Below, in pieces: positions 1 to 9,258 of a stretch of 64,000 nucleotides of DNA. The position numbers and the translations under genes were made by a program. Below the pieces are notes generated by a model, which did not search any database, had not been told where the DNA came from, and worked only from the letters and a program-made list of their open reading frames with translations. Numbering within the stretch: the first letter of the stretch is position 1; the number at the start of each line of letters is the position of its first letter. The DNA comes from Pseudomonas sp. UBA4617 (GTDB lineage: Bacteria; Pseudomonadota; Gammaproteobacteria; Pseudomonadales; Pseudomonadaceae), in contig NZ_DGIR01000027.1 of the NCBI RefSeq assembly GCF_002386445.1, positions 1-64,000 of the forward strand, read 5' to 3'.

Positions 1-67
1 ACATGCACTGGTCGTGCGGCAGGCCGGCTTCGGCCGCCGCGATGGCGATGCGTTGACTGATGGTCAT
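1..67 (-). CDS. Start of a putative T6SS effector gene (truncated by window edge)
   Basis: Only the first 22 codons lie in the window, reading MTISQRIAIAAAEAGLPHDQ and onward. The ATG overlaps the TGA of the DUF4123 gene in an ATGA arrangement, so the two are translationally coupled. In many T6SS islands the gene directly after vgrG and a DUF4123 adaptor encodes the cargo effector, so effector is the best guess from position alone. Too little sequence is visible to name a domain or a toxic activity. Confidence 0.5.
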   Translation of the reverse strand, partial: MTISQRIAIAAAEAGLPHDQCM

Positions 68-987
68 GAACGACTCTCGGATGTCGGCAGGGATTCGGTC
101 AGGCGGCGCCATTGCTCCTCGGAGTAACGGGCCAATGCAGGCGCAAGGGGGCGTTGTTGCCCAACGATTGAGCTGATCAGTTCGCGAACCGCAGCAACGT
201 TGTGCAACCGAGGATGAATACACAGTTGGTGGAGGGCAAAAACCGCGATGTCCTCCGCTTCGCTCAACCCCAGCGCCCGCGCATTATCGATGTGGTTCGA
301 TGCACGCACGGCGGCAAACGGCGGAATCGAACATGGGTAGGCCTCGCTCGCCCCAGCCCGCAACGCTCTCCAGATGCCCAAAACGCGTTCCACCAACGCC
401 GCATCGTCCTGGATCCGCTGGGCAGGCGCTGGCAGAGGATGAAGCTGCTGAGCCAGCCCTTTCAGGTTTACCAGCCGCCCTCCACTGCTGAGGAACAACC
501 ATTTGCTGACCGGCCACCACGGGCCGTGCTCAACCTGCTGGTAGGTCGCTGCGAGCAGCTCCAGGCGAACCGGTTCGTAGACTGGATAGAAACTGAACGC
601 CCCTTTGCCATCGGGTACCCGGCACAAGGCCGCTAGGTGCGAAGCAATCGTGACCGACGGCGCCTCACTGAAGAGCCAACCGCACAGGTAGCGCCGACGC
701 TGATACAAACCTTGCTGCGCCGCCCGCGCTGTCTGTTCCAGCAATGAGCGACTGGGCGCGGCTCCAGGCATAGCCAGACAAACCAGTACGGGATACAAAT
801 GGGGCGCATGGGCTAGATCGGCCCTTGGCACGTTAATCAGTGCAGGCTCGCCCAAAGCGCTGCGCAGCTGCACAAGCAAGGCGTGGTCGCCATTGTCAGG
901 AAGCGCAAGCGGGTCGATCAGCACATGGCAATGCAAATGGGGTTCGTACTGTTTTTCAATGAGGTTGGCCAGGCCTTCGAAGCCCAT
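64..987 (-). CDS. DUF4123-type T6SS effector chaperone/adaptor
   Basis: The 307-residue cytosolic protein lies between vgrG and a downstream gene, sharing ATGA overlaps with both neighbours. DUF4123 proteins bind an effector and load it onto the VgrG tip, and this is a usual gene order for that job. The N-terminal half carries the family-like pattern: an early LIDPLALPD stretch, then a beta-rich core, then the aromatic GPWWPVSKWLFLSSGG segment at about residues 154-169. The C-terminal 100 residues are helical, with an HPRLHNVAAVRELI motif. No signal peptide or membrane segment is seen. The family assignment rests on context and sequence feel rather than a search, so a divergent DUF4123 relative is also possible. 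Confidence 0.72.
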   Translation of the reverse strand: MGFEGLANLIEKQYEPHLHCHVLIDPLALPDNGDHALLVQLRSALGEPALINVPRADLAHAPHLYPVLVCLAMPGAAPSRSLLEQTARAAQQGLYQRRRYLCGWLFSEAPSVTIASHLAALCRVPDGKGAFSFYPVYEPVRLELLAATYQQVEHGPWWPVSKWLFLSSGGRLVNLKGLAQQLHPLPAPAQRIQDDAALVERVLGIWRALRAGASEAYPCSIPPFAAVRASNHIDNARALGLSEAEDIAVFALHQLCIHPRLHNVAAVRELISSIVGQQRPLAPALARYSEEQWRRLTESLPTSESRS

Positions 988-3065
988 CAGAGCTGGCCCT
1001 CACACTTGTCGCTGGGGTTCGGCGTCAGCAACAGTGACTGGGCGTCGCCTGTGCCCTTGGCGAGCGCCGTGGTTTGCCCCTGCAGGTCGAGTGCCAGCCC
1101 ATTGATGGTGATGCCTCGCTCATCCAGCAGAATGCTGCCACCCGCGGTTCTGAATTCGATGCGTTCGCTGGCCCGCACCTGGTAGATCGTCGTGTGGTGC
1201 TCCATACCCTGCCCGACAGTGACCTTTTGCATACCTTTGACGACAAGCTCGCTGTCATTACCGACAGACACCTGCTGATTGCCTCCCGTTGATTCGCTCC
1301 GGTTGTTGCCGACCTTCTCGACCAGGTCCTGCCTGATATCCAGGCGGCAGGTCTGCCCGACCAAGCGGGTATGGTCGCGCCCGACTTCTTCGCGCAAGTC
1401 ATTGCCGATGCTGGATTGCTCGTCATGCCCTACCTGCTCGACACGGTTGCGCCCGACACGCGTGGTCTCATCATTGCCAACGACATTGTTCTGGTCCCGC
1501 TGGGCGTGGATGAACACCTCCTCCTTGCCCAGTTCATCCTCGAAACGCAGCTCGTTGAAGCCGTTGCCCTTGTGGGTCTGGCTCTTGATGGTCATGCGCG
1601 TCTTGTGCTGCGGCAAGTCATAGGGCGGCAATTGGTCGCCGCAGTAGGTACGCCCGATGATCAATGGCTGGTCGGGGTCGGCGTTGACGTACTGGATGAT
1701 CACGTCCTGGCCGATGCGCGGGATGGCCATCGAGCCCCAGCTGCCGCACGCCCAGCCCTGCGACACGCGCACCCAGCAGGAGCTGAATTCGTTGTCCCGG
1801 CTCTCGCGGTCCCAAGGGAAGCTGACCTTGACCCGCCCCCATTCGTCGCAATAGATCTCTTCACCCGGCGGGCCGACCACGGTGGCCATGTGCGGGCCGT
1901 CGATACGTGGTTTGGCCAACGGCGCCGGGCGCCATTCGCCTCTTCCCGGCACCAGCACCGCTGCCTGCTGGTAGCGCGTGCCTTGCTCACTGCCAGCAGC
2001 CTCTTCCTGCAGGCTGGTGAACTGGATGCCCTCGTGGTGCACGCGGATAGTGCGCCAATGCACATTGAGGTCCTCGCGAGGATGTTCGACCAGGGTGAAG
2101 CTCAACCCCGGTTGCAGGCGCACATCGTCACCCTCCACCTCGGCGAGGCGGGCGTCATGGCGCAGGGCCGTGAGGCGGGTGGCGGTGAAGGGGACACCGA
2201 CCGCATCGCGCTTGTAGCGGCCTGGATAGTCGAAACGCTCATAGTCCAGCGACTGATGGGTGATGCTGCTGTCGCTCGCGCGATGTTCCTGGCGGTACTG
2301 CGGGTTGGTGAAGGTGTAGTCCCGTTGCACCTGCTTTGCGGTACGCACCTGCTCGCTGTAACGCAGGCTCCACAGGCAGGGTCGGGCCTGATCACCACCG
2401 CTGTTGGCGCGGTACAGCACCCGGTCGGGACCGACGTCGTCCTCTTCATGGAAGCCTTCGTCATCGTCTTCGCATTTGATGGCACCACGACTGAGCTGAC
2501 CCAGCGCCAGCAGCCGATCGCTGATGACCAGCTGGTGATATTTCGGCGTGTGTTCGAAGCGGTAGACGAAACCCTCCTCGGCGGCCAGGCGGGCCATGAA
2601 GTCGAGGTCGGTTTCACCGGCCTGTACGCAGAACTCTCGCCCCTGATGTGCGCTGGTACTGTTGATTTCGAAGCGGCTGATGCCCTGGCGCTGGAGCATC
2701 AGTTCGAGAATCTGCGGCACGCTCTTCTGCTGGAAGATGCGCCAGTTCGAACGCAGCCCGGCCCGCGCCAGCACGGGTTCGACCAGCGCGCGGTAACGGG
2801 TGCGGAAATGGCCTGTCTCACCCTGGCTGAAGCGGCTGACCAAGCCGTGCACATAGCGTAGCGGGCGTTTGCCGCGCCACAGGGTGAACAGTGCCGGTTT
2901 GTCGAGCACCGCGCCGAAGTCGACGTCGCTGTCGAAACTGATCAGCTCCAGGCTCAGCTGGAAAGGTGAGCTGAGCGCTTCGTCGAGTTCGAACGAAACC
3001 ACTTCGAACTCAAGCCGGCTCGCCAGCGGCTGAAAGGTAAAGCGCAACTCGGATTGGCTAGGCAT
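987..3065 (-). CDS. vgrG: T6SS spike protein VgrG (TssI)
   Basis: This 692-residue protein has the gp27/gp5 architecture of VgrG, the trimeric needle tip of the type VI secretion system. Residues 1 to about 340 form the gp27-like hub. The OB-fold linker follows, with the diagnostic stretch DEWGRVKVSFPWDRES near residue 410 and GWGSMAIPRIG-type residues after it. Then come the gp5-like beta-helix repeats containing VGNDETTRVGRNRVEQVGHD-like units to about residue 620. There is no large C-terminal effector extension, so cargo is probably carried non-covalently through the DUF4123 protein. The start has a good ribosome site (AGGGGT) 15 bases after the tssL stop. All four genes look like one transcription unit. 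Confidence 0.95.
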   Translation of the reverse strand: MPSQSELRFTFQPLASRLEFEVVSFELDEALSSPFQLSLELISFDSDVDFGAVLDKPALFTLWRGKRPLRYVHGLVSRFSQGETGHFRTRYRALVEPVLARAGLRSNWRIFQQKSVPQILELMLQRQGISRFEINSTSAHQGREFCVQAGETDLDFMARLAAEEGFVYRFEHTPKYHQLVISDRLLALGQLSRGAIKCEDDDEGFHEEDDVGPDRVLYRANSGGDQARPCLWSLRYSEQVRTAKQVQRDYTFTNPQYRQEHRASDSSITHQSLDYERFDYPGRYKRDAVGVPFTATRLTALRHDARLAEVEGDDVRLQPGLSFTLVEHPREDLNVHWRTIRVHHEGIQFTSLQEEAAGSEQGTRYQQAAVLVPGRGEWRPAPLAKPRIDGPHMATVVGPPGEEIYCDEWGRVKVSFPWDRESRDNEFSSCWVRVSQGWACGSWGSMAIPRIGQDVIIQYVNADPDQPLIIGRTYCGDQLPPYDLPQHKTRMTIKSQTHKGNGFNELRFEDELGKEEVFIHAQRDQNNVVGNDETTRVGRNRVEQVGHDEQSSIGNDLREEVGRDHTRLVGQTCRLDIRQDLVEKVGNNRSESTGGNQQVSVGNDSELVVKGMQKVTVGQGMEHHTTIYQVRASERIEFRTAGGSILLDERGITINGLALDLQGQTTALAKGTGDAQSLLLTPNPSDKCEGQL

Positions 3066-3080
3066 GCAGGTTACCCCTGG

Positions 3081-3947
3081 CTACGGCTGCAGAATGATGC
3101 TGTCGAGCGATTCCAGGACCTCGCCGGTGATCAGGCTCAGGCGGTAGCTGTAGTAGCAGTAGGCGCACACCATGGCGACGGCAGACACCACCAGCGGGCT
3201 CCACCAGGGCCAGGTCCGGCGCCGCCGGCGATAGGGACGATCGACAACGTTGGTGTAGGGGTCGCAAATGCTTTCGGGGGTGGGACCACGCAGTTCGCGA
3301 AGTTCCTTGTGCATGCGTGAAATCAGCGCATTGATGATTTCATCGCCCTTGGGATCGAGCGCGTACTTGCCCTTCAGGCCCAGGCAGAAACAGAAGTACA
3401 GGAACTCCAGCACATCCTGGAACTCCGCAGGCGACTGCATCATCCGCTCCAGCAGCACGAAGACCTTTTCGCCACCGTGGGTTTCGTGGTGGAACACACT
3501 CAATAACGGTTCCTGGCTCCAGCACGAATTGCAGCCCCAGGGGCGGCTCATTACCGCCTCGTCCAGGTACAGGCACAGCGCGTAGGAGTACGCTTCGAGA
3601 TGCGCAGCGGGATAGCCGTGCTGCTGGATTTCCTCGCGGATGGCGCTGATCTGCGTTTGCAGGGTCTTGTGCACGTATTCGATGTTTGGCAGGTCATCCA
3701 GGGTGCGCAGGCGAATGACCAGGCCGAACAACGGGTTTGCCGCGTCGAGCATCAGGTTGTCGAAGCCGCCGCGTAGCTGGAACTCAGGGTCGGCCGGGTA
3801 ACCTGCCAGCTCTGCCGCCGCAGCCAGGTAGGGCGACTGAGCTTCCTGCGGCGCCTCGAGCATGGTGTTCAGGCTGTTTTCCATGACGTCGTGAGCAGCC
3901 TTGGCGCCCCCGATTTCTTCAGGTGGGTTGAAGCGTGGCCGGGGCAT
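3081..3947 (-). CDS. tssL: T6SS membrane-complex protein TssL (DotU family)
   Basis: The 288-residue protein is the inner-membrane TssL/DotU component that, with TssJ and TssM, anchors the T6SS sheath. The cytoplasmic DotU domain spans about residues 40-215 (NPLFGLVIRLRTL, EAYSYALCLYLDEAVM, SVFHHETHGGEKVF, YFCFCLGLKGKY). A basic RRRRRTW stretch precedes one membrane segment near residues 245-265, and the short periplasmic tail lacks a peptidoglycan-binding OmpA domain. The frame stays open 225 bases further upstream, but the ATG at 3947 has an AAGGA site and begins family-like sequence (MPRPRFNPPEE). It is the first gene of the unit, and no tssJ, tssK or tssM precedes it here. Confidence 0.9.
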   Translation of the reverse strand: MPRPRFNPPEEIGGAKAAHDVMENSLNTMLEAPQEAQSPYLAAAAELAGYPADPEFQLRGGFDNLMLDAANPLFGLVIRLRTLDDLPNIEYVHKTLQTQISAIREEIQQHGYPAAHLEAYSYALCLYLDEAVMSRPWGCNSCWSQEPLLSVFHHETHGGEKVFVLLERMMQSPAEFQDVLEFLYFCFCLGLKGKYALDPKGDEIINALISRMHKELRELRGPTPESICDPYTNVVDRPYRRRRRTWPWWSPLVVSAVAMVCAYCYYSYRLSLITGEVLESLDSIILQP

Positions 3948-4171
3948 GAGAAGGTCCTTGTCTTCCAGCGGACTGAAGGCATGAACGCTATCGGGGAAGC
4001 CATTCTGGGAGAAGTCGGGGCCTTCCCAAGCCGTTGTAGGACATTTCGACTGGCCTGTGCCGGGTTTGGAAACAGCCCCAAACGCATCGCCTGCAACCAA
4101 TGCATCCAAGTGAAACGTTCCGCCTGCAAAGCCGTCATAACCTGAGCCGGTGAACGCAATGAGGAAGCGCA

Positions 4172-6238
4172 ATGACCCAGCCCGACCCGTCCTATGTCAA
4201 ATGGCTCGAAGAGCGCGCCATGCTTCAGGCAGCCCAGCAGCGTACCCATCTGTACTCAGGCCAGTCGCGCCTGTGGCAGCAGCCTTACGCCGAAGCCCAG
4301 CCGCGCCGGGCCATCGAGATCGCCTCGGTCTGGCTGACGGTCTACCCTGACGCCATCATCGCCCCCGAGGGCTGTTCGGTACTCGGCGCCCTGGCCCACG
4401 AAGCGCTGTGGAAACGCCTGTCGGAGATCGGCGTCCAGGGCCTGCACACCGGCCCGATCAAACTGTCCGGCGGCCTTCGTGGCCGCGAACTTACGCCCAG
4501 CGTGGACGGCAACTTCGACCGCATCAGCTTCGACATCGACCCGCTGTACGGCAGCGAGCAGGAGCTGATCCAGATGAGCCGCATGGCCGCCGCACACAAT
4601 GCGGTGACCATCGACGACCTGATCCCCTCGCACACCGGCAAAGGCGCCGACTTCCGCCTCGCCGAGCTGGCCCACGGGCCCTACCCGGGGCTGTACCACA
4701 TGGTCGAGATCCGCGAGGAGGACTGGCCGTTGCTGCCGGACGTCCCCGCCGGACGCGATGCGGTCAACCTGCTGCCGGCACAGTGTGATGAACTCAAGGC
4801 CCGGCACTACATCGTCGGCCAGTTGCAACGGGTGATCTTCTTCGAGCCCGGCGTGAAGGAAACCGACTGGAGCGCCACGCCGCCGGTGACCGGGGTGGAC
4901 GGCAAGACCCGGCGCTGGGTATACCTGCACTACTTCAAGGAAGGCCAGCCGTCACTGAACTGGCTGGACCCGACCTTCGCCGCGCAACAGATGATCATTG
5001 GCGATGCCCTGCACGCCCTGGACTGCCTGGGCGCGCGCGGCCTGCGCCTGGATGCCAACGGCTTCCTCGGCGTAGAAACGCGCGCCAGCGGCACAGCCTG
5101 GTCGGAAAGCCACCCGCTGTCGCTGGTCGGCAACCAGCTGATCGGCGGCATGATCCGCAAGGCTGGCGGCTTCAGTTTTCAGGAACTGAACCTGACGCTC
5201 GACGACATCGCGCAGATGTCCAAGGGCGGTGCCGACCTGTCCTATGACTTTGTCACCCGGCCCGCCTACCAGCATGCTCTGCTGACCGGCGACACCGAGT
5301 TCCTGCGCCTGATGCTGAAAGAGATGCATGCCTTCGGCATCGACCCGGCCTCGCTGATCCATGCCCTGCAGAACCACGACGAACTGACCGTGGAGCTGGT
5401 TCACTTCTGGACCCTGCACGCCCATGACATGTACCTGTACAAGGGCCAGACCCTGCCCGGCGGCATCCTCCGTGAGCACATCCGCGAAGAAATCTACGAG
5501 CGGCTGTCCGGCGAACATGCACCCTACAACCTGCGCTTCGTCACCAATGGCATCGCCTGCACCACAGTCAGCCTGATCGCCGCGGCACTGGGCATCCGCG
5601 ACCTTGGGCAGATCGGCCCGGCAGAGGTCGAGCTGATCCAGAAGGTGCACCTGTTGCTGGTCATGTACAACGCCATGCAGCCGGGCGTGGTGGCACTGTC
5701 CGGCTGGGACTTGGTGGGCGCCCTGCCCTTGCCCGCCGAAGCGGTGGCAGAGCGGATGACGGATGGCGATACCCGCTGGATTCACCGGGGCGGTTACGAC
5801 CTGGCCGGGCTCGCCCCCCAGGCCGAAACCTCGGTGCGTGGCCTGCCGCGGGCGCGGGCGCTGTATGGCAGCCTGGACAGCCAGCTGGAAAACGGCGATT
5901 CATTCGCCTGCAAGGTGAAAAAGCTACTGGCGGTGCGCCAGGCCTATGGTATAGCCAGCAGCCGCCAGTTGCTGGTACCCGACGTCAACAGCCCCGGGTT
6001 GCTGGTGATGGTGCATGAGTTGCCGGCCGGGCGCGGCATCCAGATCACTGCGCTGAACTTTGGCCAGGAAGCGATAGCCGAGGAATTGCAGTTGACCGGG
6101 TTCACCCCGGGGCCGGTGGTGGACATGATCAATGAGACGGTCGAGGGGGACCTGACCGAGGACGGGCGGCTGATGCTCAACCTGGACCCGTACGAGGCGC
6201 TGTGCCTGCGTATCGTCAATAGCAGCGGGCATGTCTGA
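4172..6238 (+). CDS. GH13 trehalose-synthase-like enzyme (maltose glucosyltransferase type)
   Basis: This 688-residue alpha-amylase-superfamily protein probably interconverts maltose and trehalose. The four GH13 regions are visible: DDLIPSHTG (region I) near residue 149, GLRLDANGFLGVE (region II, nucleophile Asp) near 290, a FQELNL segment supplying the likely acid Glu near 335, and ALQNHDEL (region IV) near 398. A C-terminal beta domain ends the protein. Length and the unusual PSHTG region I resemble the Pseudomonas stutzeri type of trehalose synthase more than actinobacterial TreS. No signal peptide is seen, so it is cytoplasmic. A GAGGAAG site precedes the ATG. It is divergent from the T6SS genes. 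The exact substrate is inferred, not shown. Confidence 0.75.
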   Translation: MTQPDPSYVKWLEERAMLQAAQQRTHLYSGQSRLWQQPYAEAQPRRAIEIASVWLTVYPDAIIAPEGCSVLGALAHEALWKRLSEIGVQGLHTGPIKLSGGLRGRELTPSVDGNFDRISFDIDPLYGSEQELIQMSRMAAAHNAVTIDDLIPSHTGKGADFRLAELAHGPYPGLYHMVEIREEDWPLLPDVPAGRDAVNLLPAQCDELKARHYIVGQLQRVIFFEPGVKETDWSATPPVTGVDGKTRRWVYLHYFKEGQPSLNWLDPTFAAQQMIIGDALHALDCLGARGLRLDANGFLGVETRASGTAWSESHPLSLVGNQLIGGMIRKAGGFSFQELNLTLDDIAQMSKGGADLSYDFVTRPAYQHALLTGDTEFLRLMLKEMHAFGIDPASLIHALQNHDELTVELVHFWTLHAHDMYLYKGQTLPGGILREHIREEIYERLSGEHAPYNLRFVTNGIACTTVSLIAAALGIRDLGQIGPAEVELIQKVHLLLVMYNAMQPGVVALSGWDLVGALPLPAEAVAERMTDGDTRWIHRGGYDLAGLAPQAETSVRGLPRARALYGSLDSQLENGDSFACKVKKLLAVRQAYGIASSRQLLVPDVNSPGLLVMVHELPAGRGIQITALNFGQEAIAEELQLTGFTPGPVVDMINETVEGDLTEDGRLMLNLDPYEALCLRIVNSSGHV

Positions 6239-6319
6239 ACCAGCCTGGCCAGGCTTGCATTTGCCGCGCCACGGGCATAGCGTTCGGAAGTTTTCTTTCT
6301 CTGTGCCCAGGAGCAACCC

Positions 6320-6946
6320 ATGTATACCGGCATCGTCCAGGCTGTCCGCCCGCTGCTTGAAGTGACCAGCTACCCGGGCCACAACCAGTTCACCATCGAC
6401 CTTACCCCGGCGCTGCTCGACGAACTGAAGATCGGCGCCAGCGTCAGTGTCGAGGGGACTTGCCTGTCGGTGACCGAGATTGACGGCACGCGGGTCAGGT
6501 TCGACGCCATGACCGCCACCCTCGAGCGCACCAACCTGCGCTTCTTCAAGCCTGGCCAGGGCGTCAACATCGAACGCTCAGCGAAGATGAACGCCGAAGT
6601 CGGCGGCCACCTGATGGCTGGGCACATCGCCACCACGGCAGAGATCGTCGAGCTGTCGATCCAGCCGACCGGCGCCTTCATCAGGTTCCGCATGCCGGCG
6701 CAATGGGGCAAGTACGTATTTGCGCGCGGTTTCATCGGGGTCAACGGCTGCAGCCTGACGGTCGCCGACGTGGAAGACAACGTAGTCACCATCAATCTGA
6801 TCCCCGAAACCCTGCGCCAGACCACCTTCGCCCGTTACCAGGCCGGCGAGTTGCTGAATATCGAGGTCGACCACCAGACCATGGTGCTGGTGGATGTAGT
6901 GGAACGCACCATCAAGAGCACCCTCGCTCGCGAACTGCCGCGCTGA
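6320..6946 (+). CDS. ribE: Riboflavin synthase alpha chain
   Basis: The 208-residue protein converts two 6,7-dimethyl-8-ribityllumazine molecules to riboflavin. Two lumazine-binding repeats are clear: the first opens with MYTGIVQAV and the second has AEVGGHLMAGHIATTAEI around residues 93-110, followed by GFIGVNGCSLTV. The conserved LIPETLRQTTF and IEVDHQTMVLVD segments close the second barrel. It resembles the Escherichia coli type rather than the copy usually found in the rib operon of pseudomonads. With no other rib gene nearby, it may be a second, stand-alone riboflavin synthase. An AGGAG site sits just before the ATG. The DUF1275 gene follows 9 bases later and may be co-transcribed. Confidence 0.92.
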   Translation: MYTGIVQAVRPLLEVTSYPGHNQFTIDLTPALLDELKIGASVSVEGTCLSVTEIDGTRVRFDAMTATLERTNLRFFKPGQGVNIERSAKMNAEVGGHLMAGHIATTAEIVELSIQPTGAFIRFRMPAQWGKYVFARGFIGVNGCSLTVADVEDNVVTINLIPETLRQTTFARYQAGELLNIEVDHQTMVLVDVVERTIKSTLARELPR

Positions 6947-6955
6947 GGACCAGGC

Positions 6956-7657
6956 ATGCTGCCCAACGCCCTCCCCGCACGCACGGCACGCCGGCTGCGC
7001 CTGCAGATCCTGCGTGGCCGTGTCGGCCTTGGCCTGGTTGCCGGCCTGTCGGTCCTTGCCGGCATGACCGACGCCATCGGCCTGCTGGCCTTGGGCGACT
7101 TCGTGTCGTTCATGAGCGGCAACACCACGCGCCTGGCAGTGGCCATCAGTGAAGCGGACCTGGCCATGGTGCTGCGCCTGAGTGGCGCCGTGCTCGGTTT
7201 TGTCGCCGGTAATGCACTGGGCGTGCTGTTGGCGCGCGGCTTCCGCCGCCGGGCCTGGCCAGTGCTGCTGGTGGTCGCCGTACTGCTGACCTTCGCCGCA
7301 GGCTGGCGCCTGGGCAATACCTTCCCGGCGCTGCTCGCCGCCACCTTGGCCATGGGCATGATCAATGCCGTGGTCGAACAGGTGAACGGCCTGCCAATCG
7401 GCCTGACCTACGTCACCGGCGCCCTGTCACGCTTCGGCCGTGGCCTGGGGCGCTGGCTGCTGGGCGAGCGGCGCAACGGCTGGCGGGTGCAACTGGTGCC
7501 CTGGGCCGGCATGCTGCTAGGCGCTGCGCTAGGTGCCTGGCTGGAGCAACGCCTGGGTCTGCAAGCCCTGGCCGGCAGTTGCACGCTGGCCTGCGTGCTG
7601 GCCTTGGTGTCGCGCTTCATTCCCCGCGCGTGGCAGCGTGGCTACATGCCGCGCTGA
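6956..7657 (+). CDS. DUF1275 (YoaK-like) membrane protein
   Basis: The 233-residue protein has about six hydrophobic segments. The family signature near residues 28-60 reads GLSVLAGMTDAIGLLALGDF followed by SFMSGNTTRL, and a second half-signature ANALGVLLARGF appears near 80. The segment EQVNGLPIGLTYVTGAL is the conserved GxTYVTG motif of DUF1275. The function of this family is not established; the internal symmetry suggests a transporter-like fold. The gene starts 9 bases after ribE, overlapping its likely ribosome site, and ends one base before the convergent proP stop, so the two transcripts abut tail to tail. Confidence 0.85.
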   Translation: MLPNALPARTARRLRLQILRGRVGLGLVAGLSVLAGMTDAIGLLALGDFVSFMSGNTTRLAVAISEADLAMVLRLSGAVLGFVAGNALGVLLARGFRRRAWPVLLVVAVLLTFAAGWRLGNTFPALLAATLAMGMINAVVEQVNGLPIGLTYVTGALSRFGRGLGRWLLGERRNGWRVQLVPWAGMLLGAALGAWLEQRLGLQALAGSCTLACVLALVSRFIPRAWQRGYMPR

Positions 7658-9160
7658 TCAGTCGATGCGGGGGTGCTGCTGCACCAGCAACTTGCGCTTG
7701 GCCTCCAGTTCGGCAATCTGCGCATCGATGTCCTCGATCTTCTGCTCGATATTGTCGTGGTGCTCCTGCAGCAGTTCGCGCGCTTCCTCGATATCCGATG
7801 CAGCCGGTGCCGCGCCGCGTAGCGGCTTGTTGGCGGTTTCCTTCATGGTCAGGCCGGTGACCAGCCCCACCGCGGCAATCACCATCAGGTAATAGGCCGG
7901 CATGTACAGGTTGCCGCTGCTCTCCACCAGCCAGGCAGCGAGGGTCGGCGTAAGCCCGGCAATCAGCACCGAGATATTGAAGGCGCTGGCCAGGGCGCTG
8001 TAGCGGATGTGCGTGGGGAACATGGCTGGTAGCGTCGAGGCCATTACCCCAATGAAGAAGTTCAGCAGCACGGCAATGATCAGCAGCCCGGCAAAAATCA
8101 CCCCCAGCACACCGCTGTTGATCAGCATGAAGGCTGGGATGGCCAGCACGAATAGCCCGACGCTGCCGACGATGATGAACGGGCGTCGGCCGAACTTGTC
8201 GCTGAGCAGCCCGATCATCGGCTGCACGAACAGCATGCCGATCATGATCGCGATGATGATCAGCACGCCGTGGTCTTCGCTGTAGTGCAGGTTGTGCGAC
8301 AGGTAGCTGGGCATGTAGGTGAGCAGCATGTAGTAAGTGACGTTGGTGGCGATCACCACGCCGATGCAGGTCACCAGGCTGCGCCAGTGCTGGGTGGCGA
8401 CTTCCTTGAACGAGACCTTGGGCCCGGCGGCCAGCCCTTCGCGGTCGCCCTGCTCCAGCTTGTCGACGTGCTGCTGGAAGGCCGGCGTCTCCTCCAGCGC
8501 GTGGCGCAGGTAGAGGCCGATGATGCCCAGCGGCAGGGCGAGGAAGAACGGCAGGCGCCAGCCCCAGTCGAGGAACTTGTCCTCCCCCAGCACGGTAGAG
8601 ATCAGCACCACCACGCCGGCCCCCAGCACGAACCCGGCAATCGAGCCGAAGTCCAGCCAGCTGCCAAGAAACCCGCGCTTGCGGTCGGGCGCGTATTCGG
8701 CGACGAAGATCGAGGCGCCGGTGTACTCGCCCCCTACCGAGAAGCCCTGGGCCATCTTGGCCAGCAACAACAGGATCGGCGCCCAGATGCCAATGCTGGC
8801 ATAGGACGGTATCAAGCCAATGGCGAAGGTGCTGAGCGACATGATCACAATGGTCGCCGCGAGGACTTTCTGCCGCCCGAAACGGTCACCCAAGGCACCG
8901 AAGAACAGCCCGCCCAATGGCCTGATCAAGAAGGGCACTGAGAACGTGGCCAATGCCGCGATCATCTGCACACCGGGGTCGGCGTTGGGAAAGAACACCT
9001 TGCCCAAGGCGTAGGCGACGAAGCCGTAGACACCGAAATCGAACCACTCCATGGCATTACCCAGGGCGGCTGCGGTAATCGCCTTGCGCATCTTGGCGTC
9101 GTCGACGATGGTGATGTCCTTGAGGCCGATTGGCTGGACGCTTTTCTTGCGAGGTTTCAT
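7658..9160 (-). CDS. proP: Osmosensing proline/glycine betaine:H+ symporter ProP
   Basis: The 500-residue MFS transporter is near-identical in remembered blocks to E. coli ProP: KAITAAALGNAMEWFDFGVY, FLIRPLGGLFFGALGDRFG, KMAQGFSVGGEYTGASIF and the NVTYYMLLTYMPSYL helix. Twelve membrane segments are expected. The tail from about residue 450 (SDIEEARELLQEHHDNIEQ, then IDDIDAQIAELEAKRKLL-like heptads) is the antiparallel coiled coil that tunes the osmolality threshold in E. coli. The ATG at 9160 (MKPRKKSVQPIG) is preferred over an in-frame start 51 bases upstream because it aligns with the E. coli N-terminus and has an AGGGA site. It imports compatible solutes at high osmolality. Confidence 0.95.
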   Translation of the reverse strand: MKPRKKSVQPIGLKDITIVDDAKMRKAITAAALGNAMEWFDFGVYGFVAYALGKVFFPNADPGVQMIAALATFSVPFLIRPLGGLFFGALGDRFGRQKVLAATIVIMSLSTFAIGLIPSYASIGIWAPILLLLAKMAQGFSVGGEYTGASIFVAEYAPDRKRGFLGSWLDFGSIAGFVLGAGVVVLISTVLGEDKFLDWGWRLPFFLALPLGIIGLYLRHALEETPAFQQHVDKLEQGDREGLAAGPKVSFKEVATQHWRSLVTCIGVVIATNVTYYMLLTYMPSYLSHNLHYSEDHGVLIIIAIMIGMLFVQPMIGLLSDKFGRRPFIIVGSVGLFVLAIPAFMLINSGVLGVIFAGLLIIAVLLNFFIGVMASTLPAMFPTHIRYSALASAFNISVLIAGLTPTLAAWLVESSGNLYMPAYYLMVIAAVGLVTGLTMKETANKPLRGAAPAASDIEEARELLQEHHDNIEQKIEDIDAQIAELEAKRKLLVQQHPRID

Positions 9161-9258
9161 GTCCGTATCCCTGTCGATGAATGCTCTAAGGGATGAGATA
9201 CAACGGGACACTAAATAATTCAGCGCTTACTGCTTTTTCGTGCTTTCTCGGCAACTGG

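Noticed and set aside
1371..2861. A 496-codon open frame on the plus strand
   Set aside because: It mirrors vgrG and shows repeated Val/Gln/Ala runs typical of antisense GC-rich frames.
3948..4172. A 75-codon N-terminal extension of tssL
   Set aside because: The ATG at 3947 has a clear ribosome site and family-like start; the extension has no similarity to TssL and enters the divergent promoter region.
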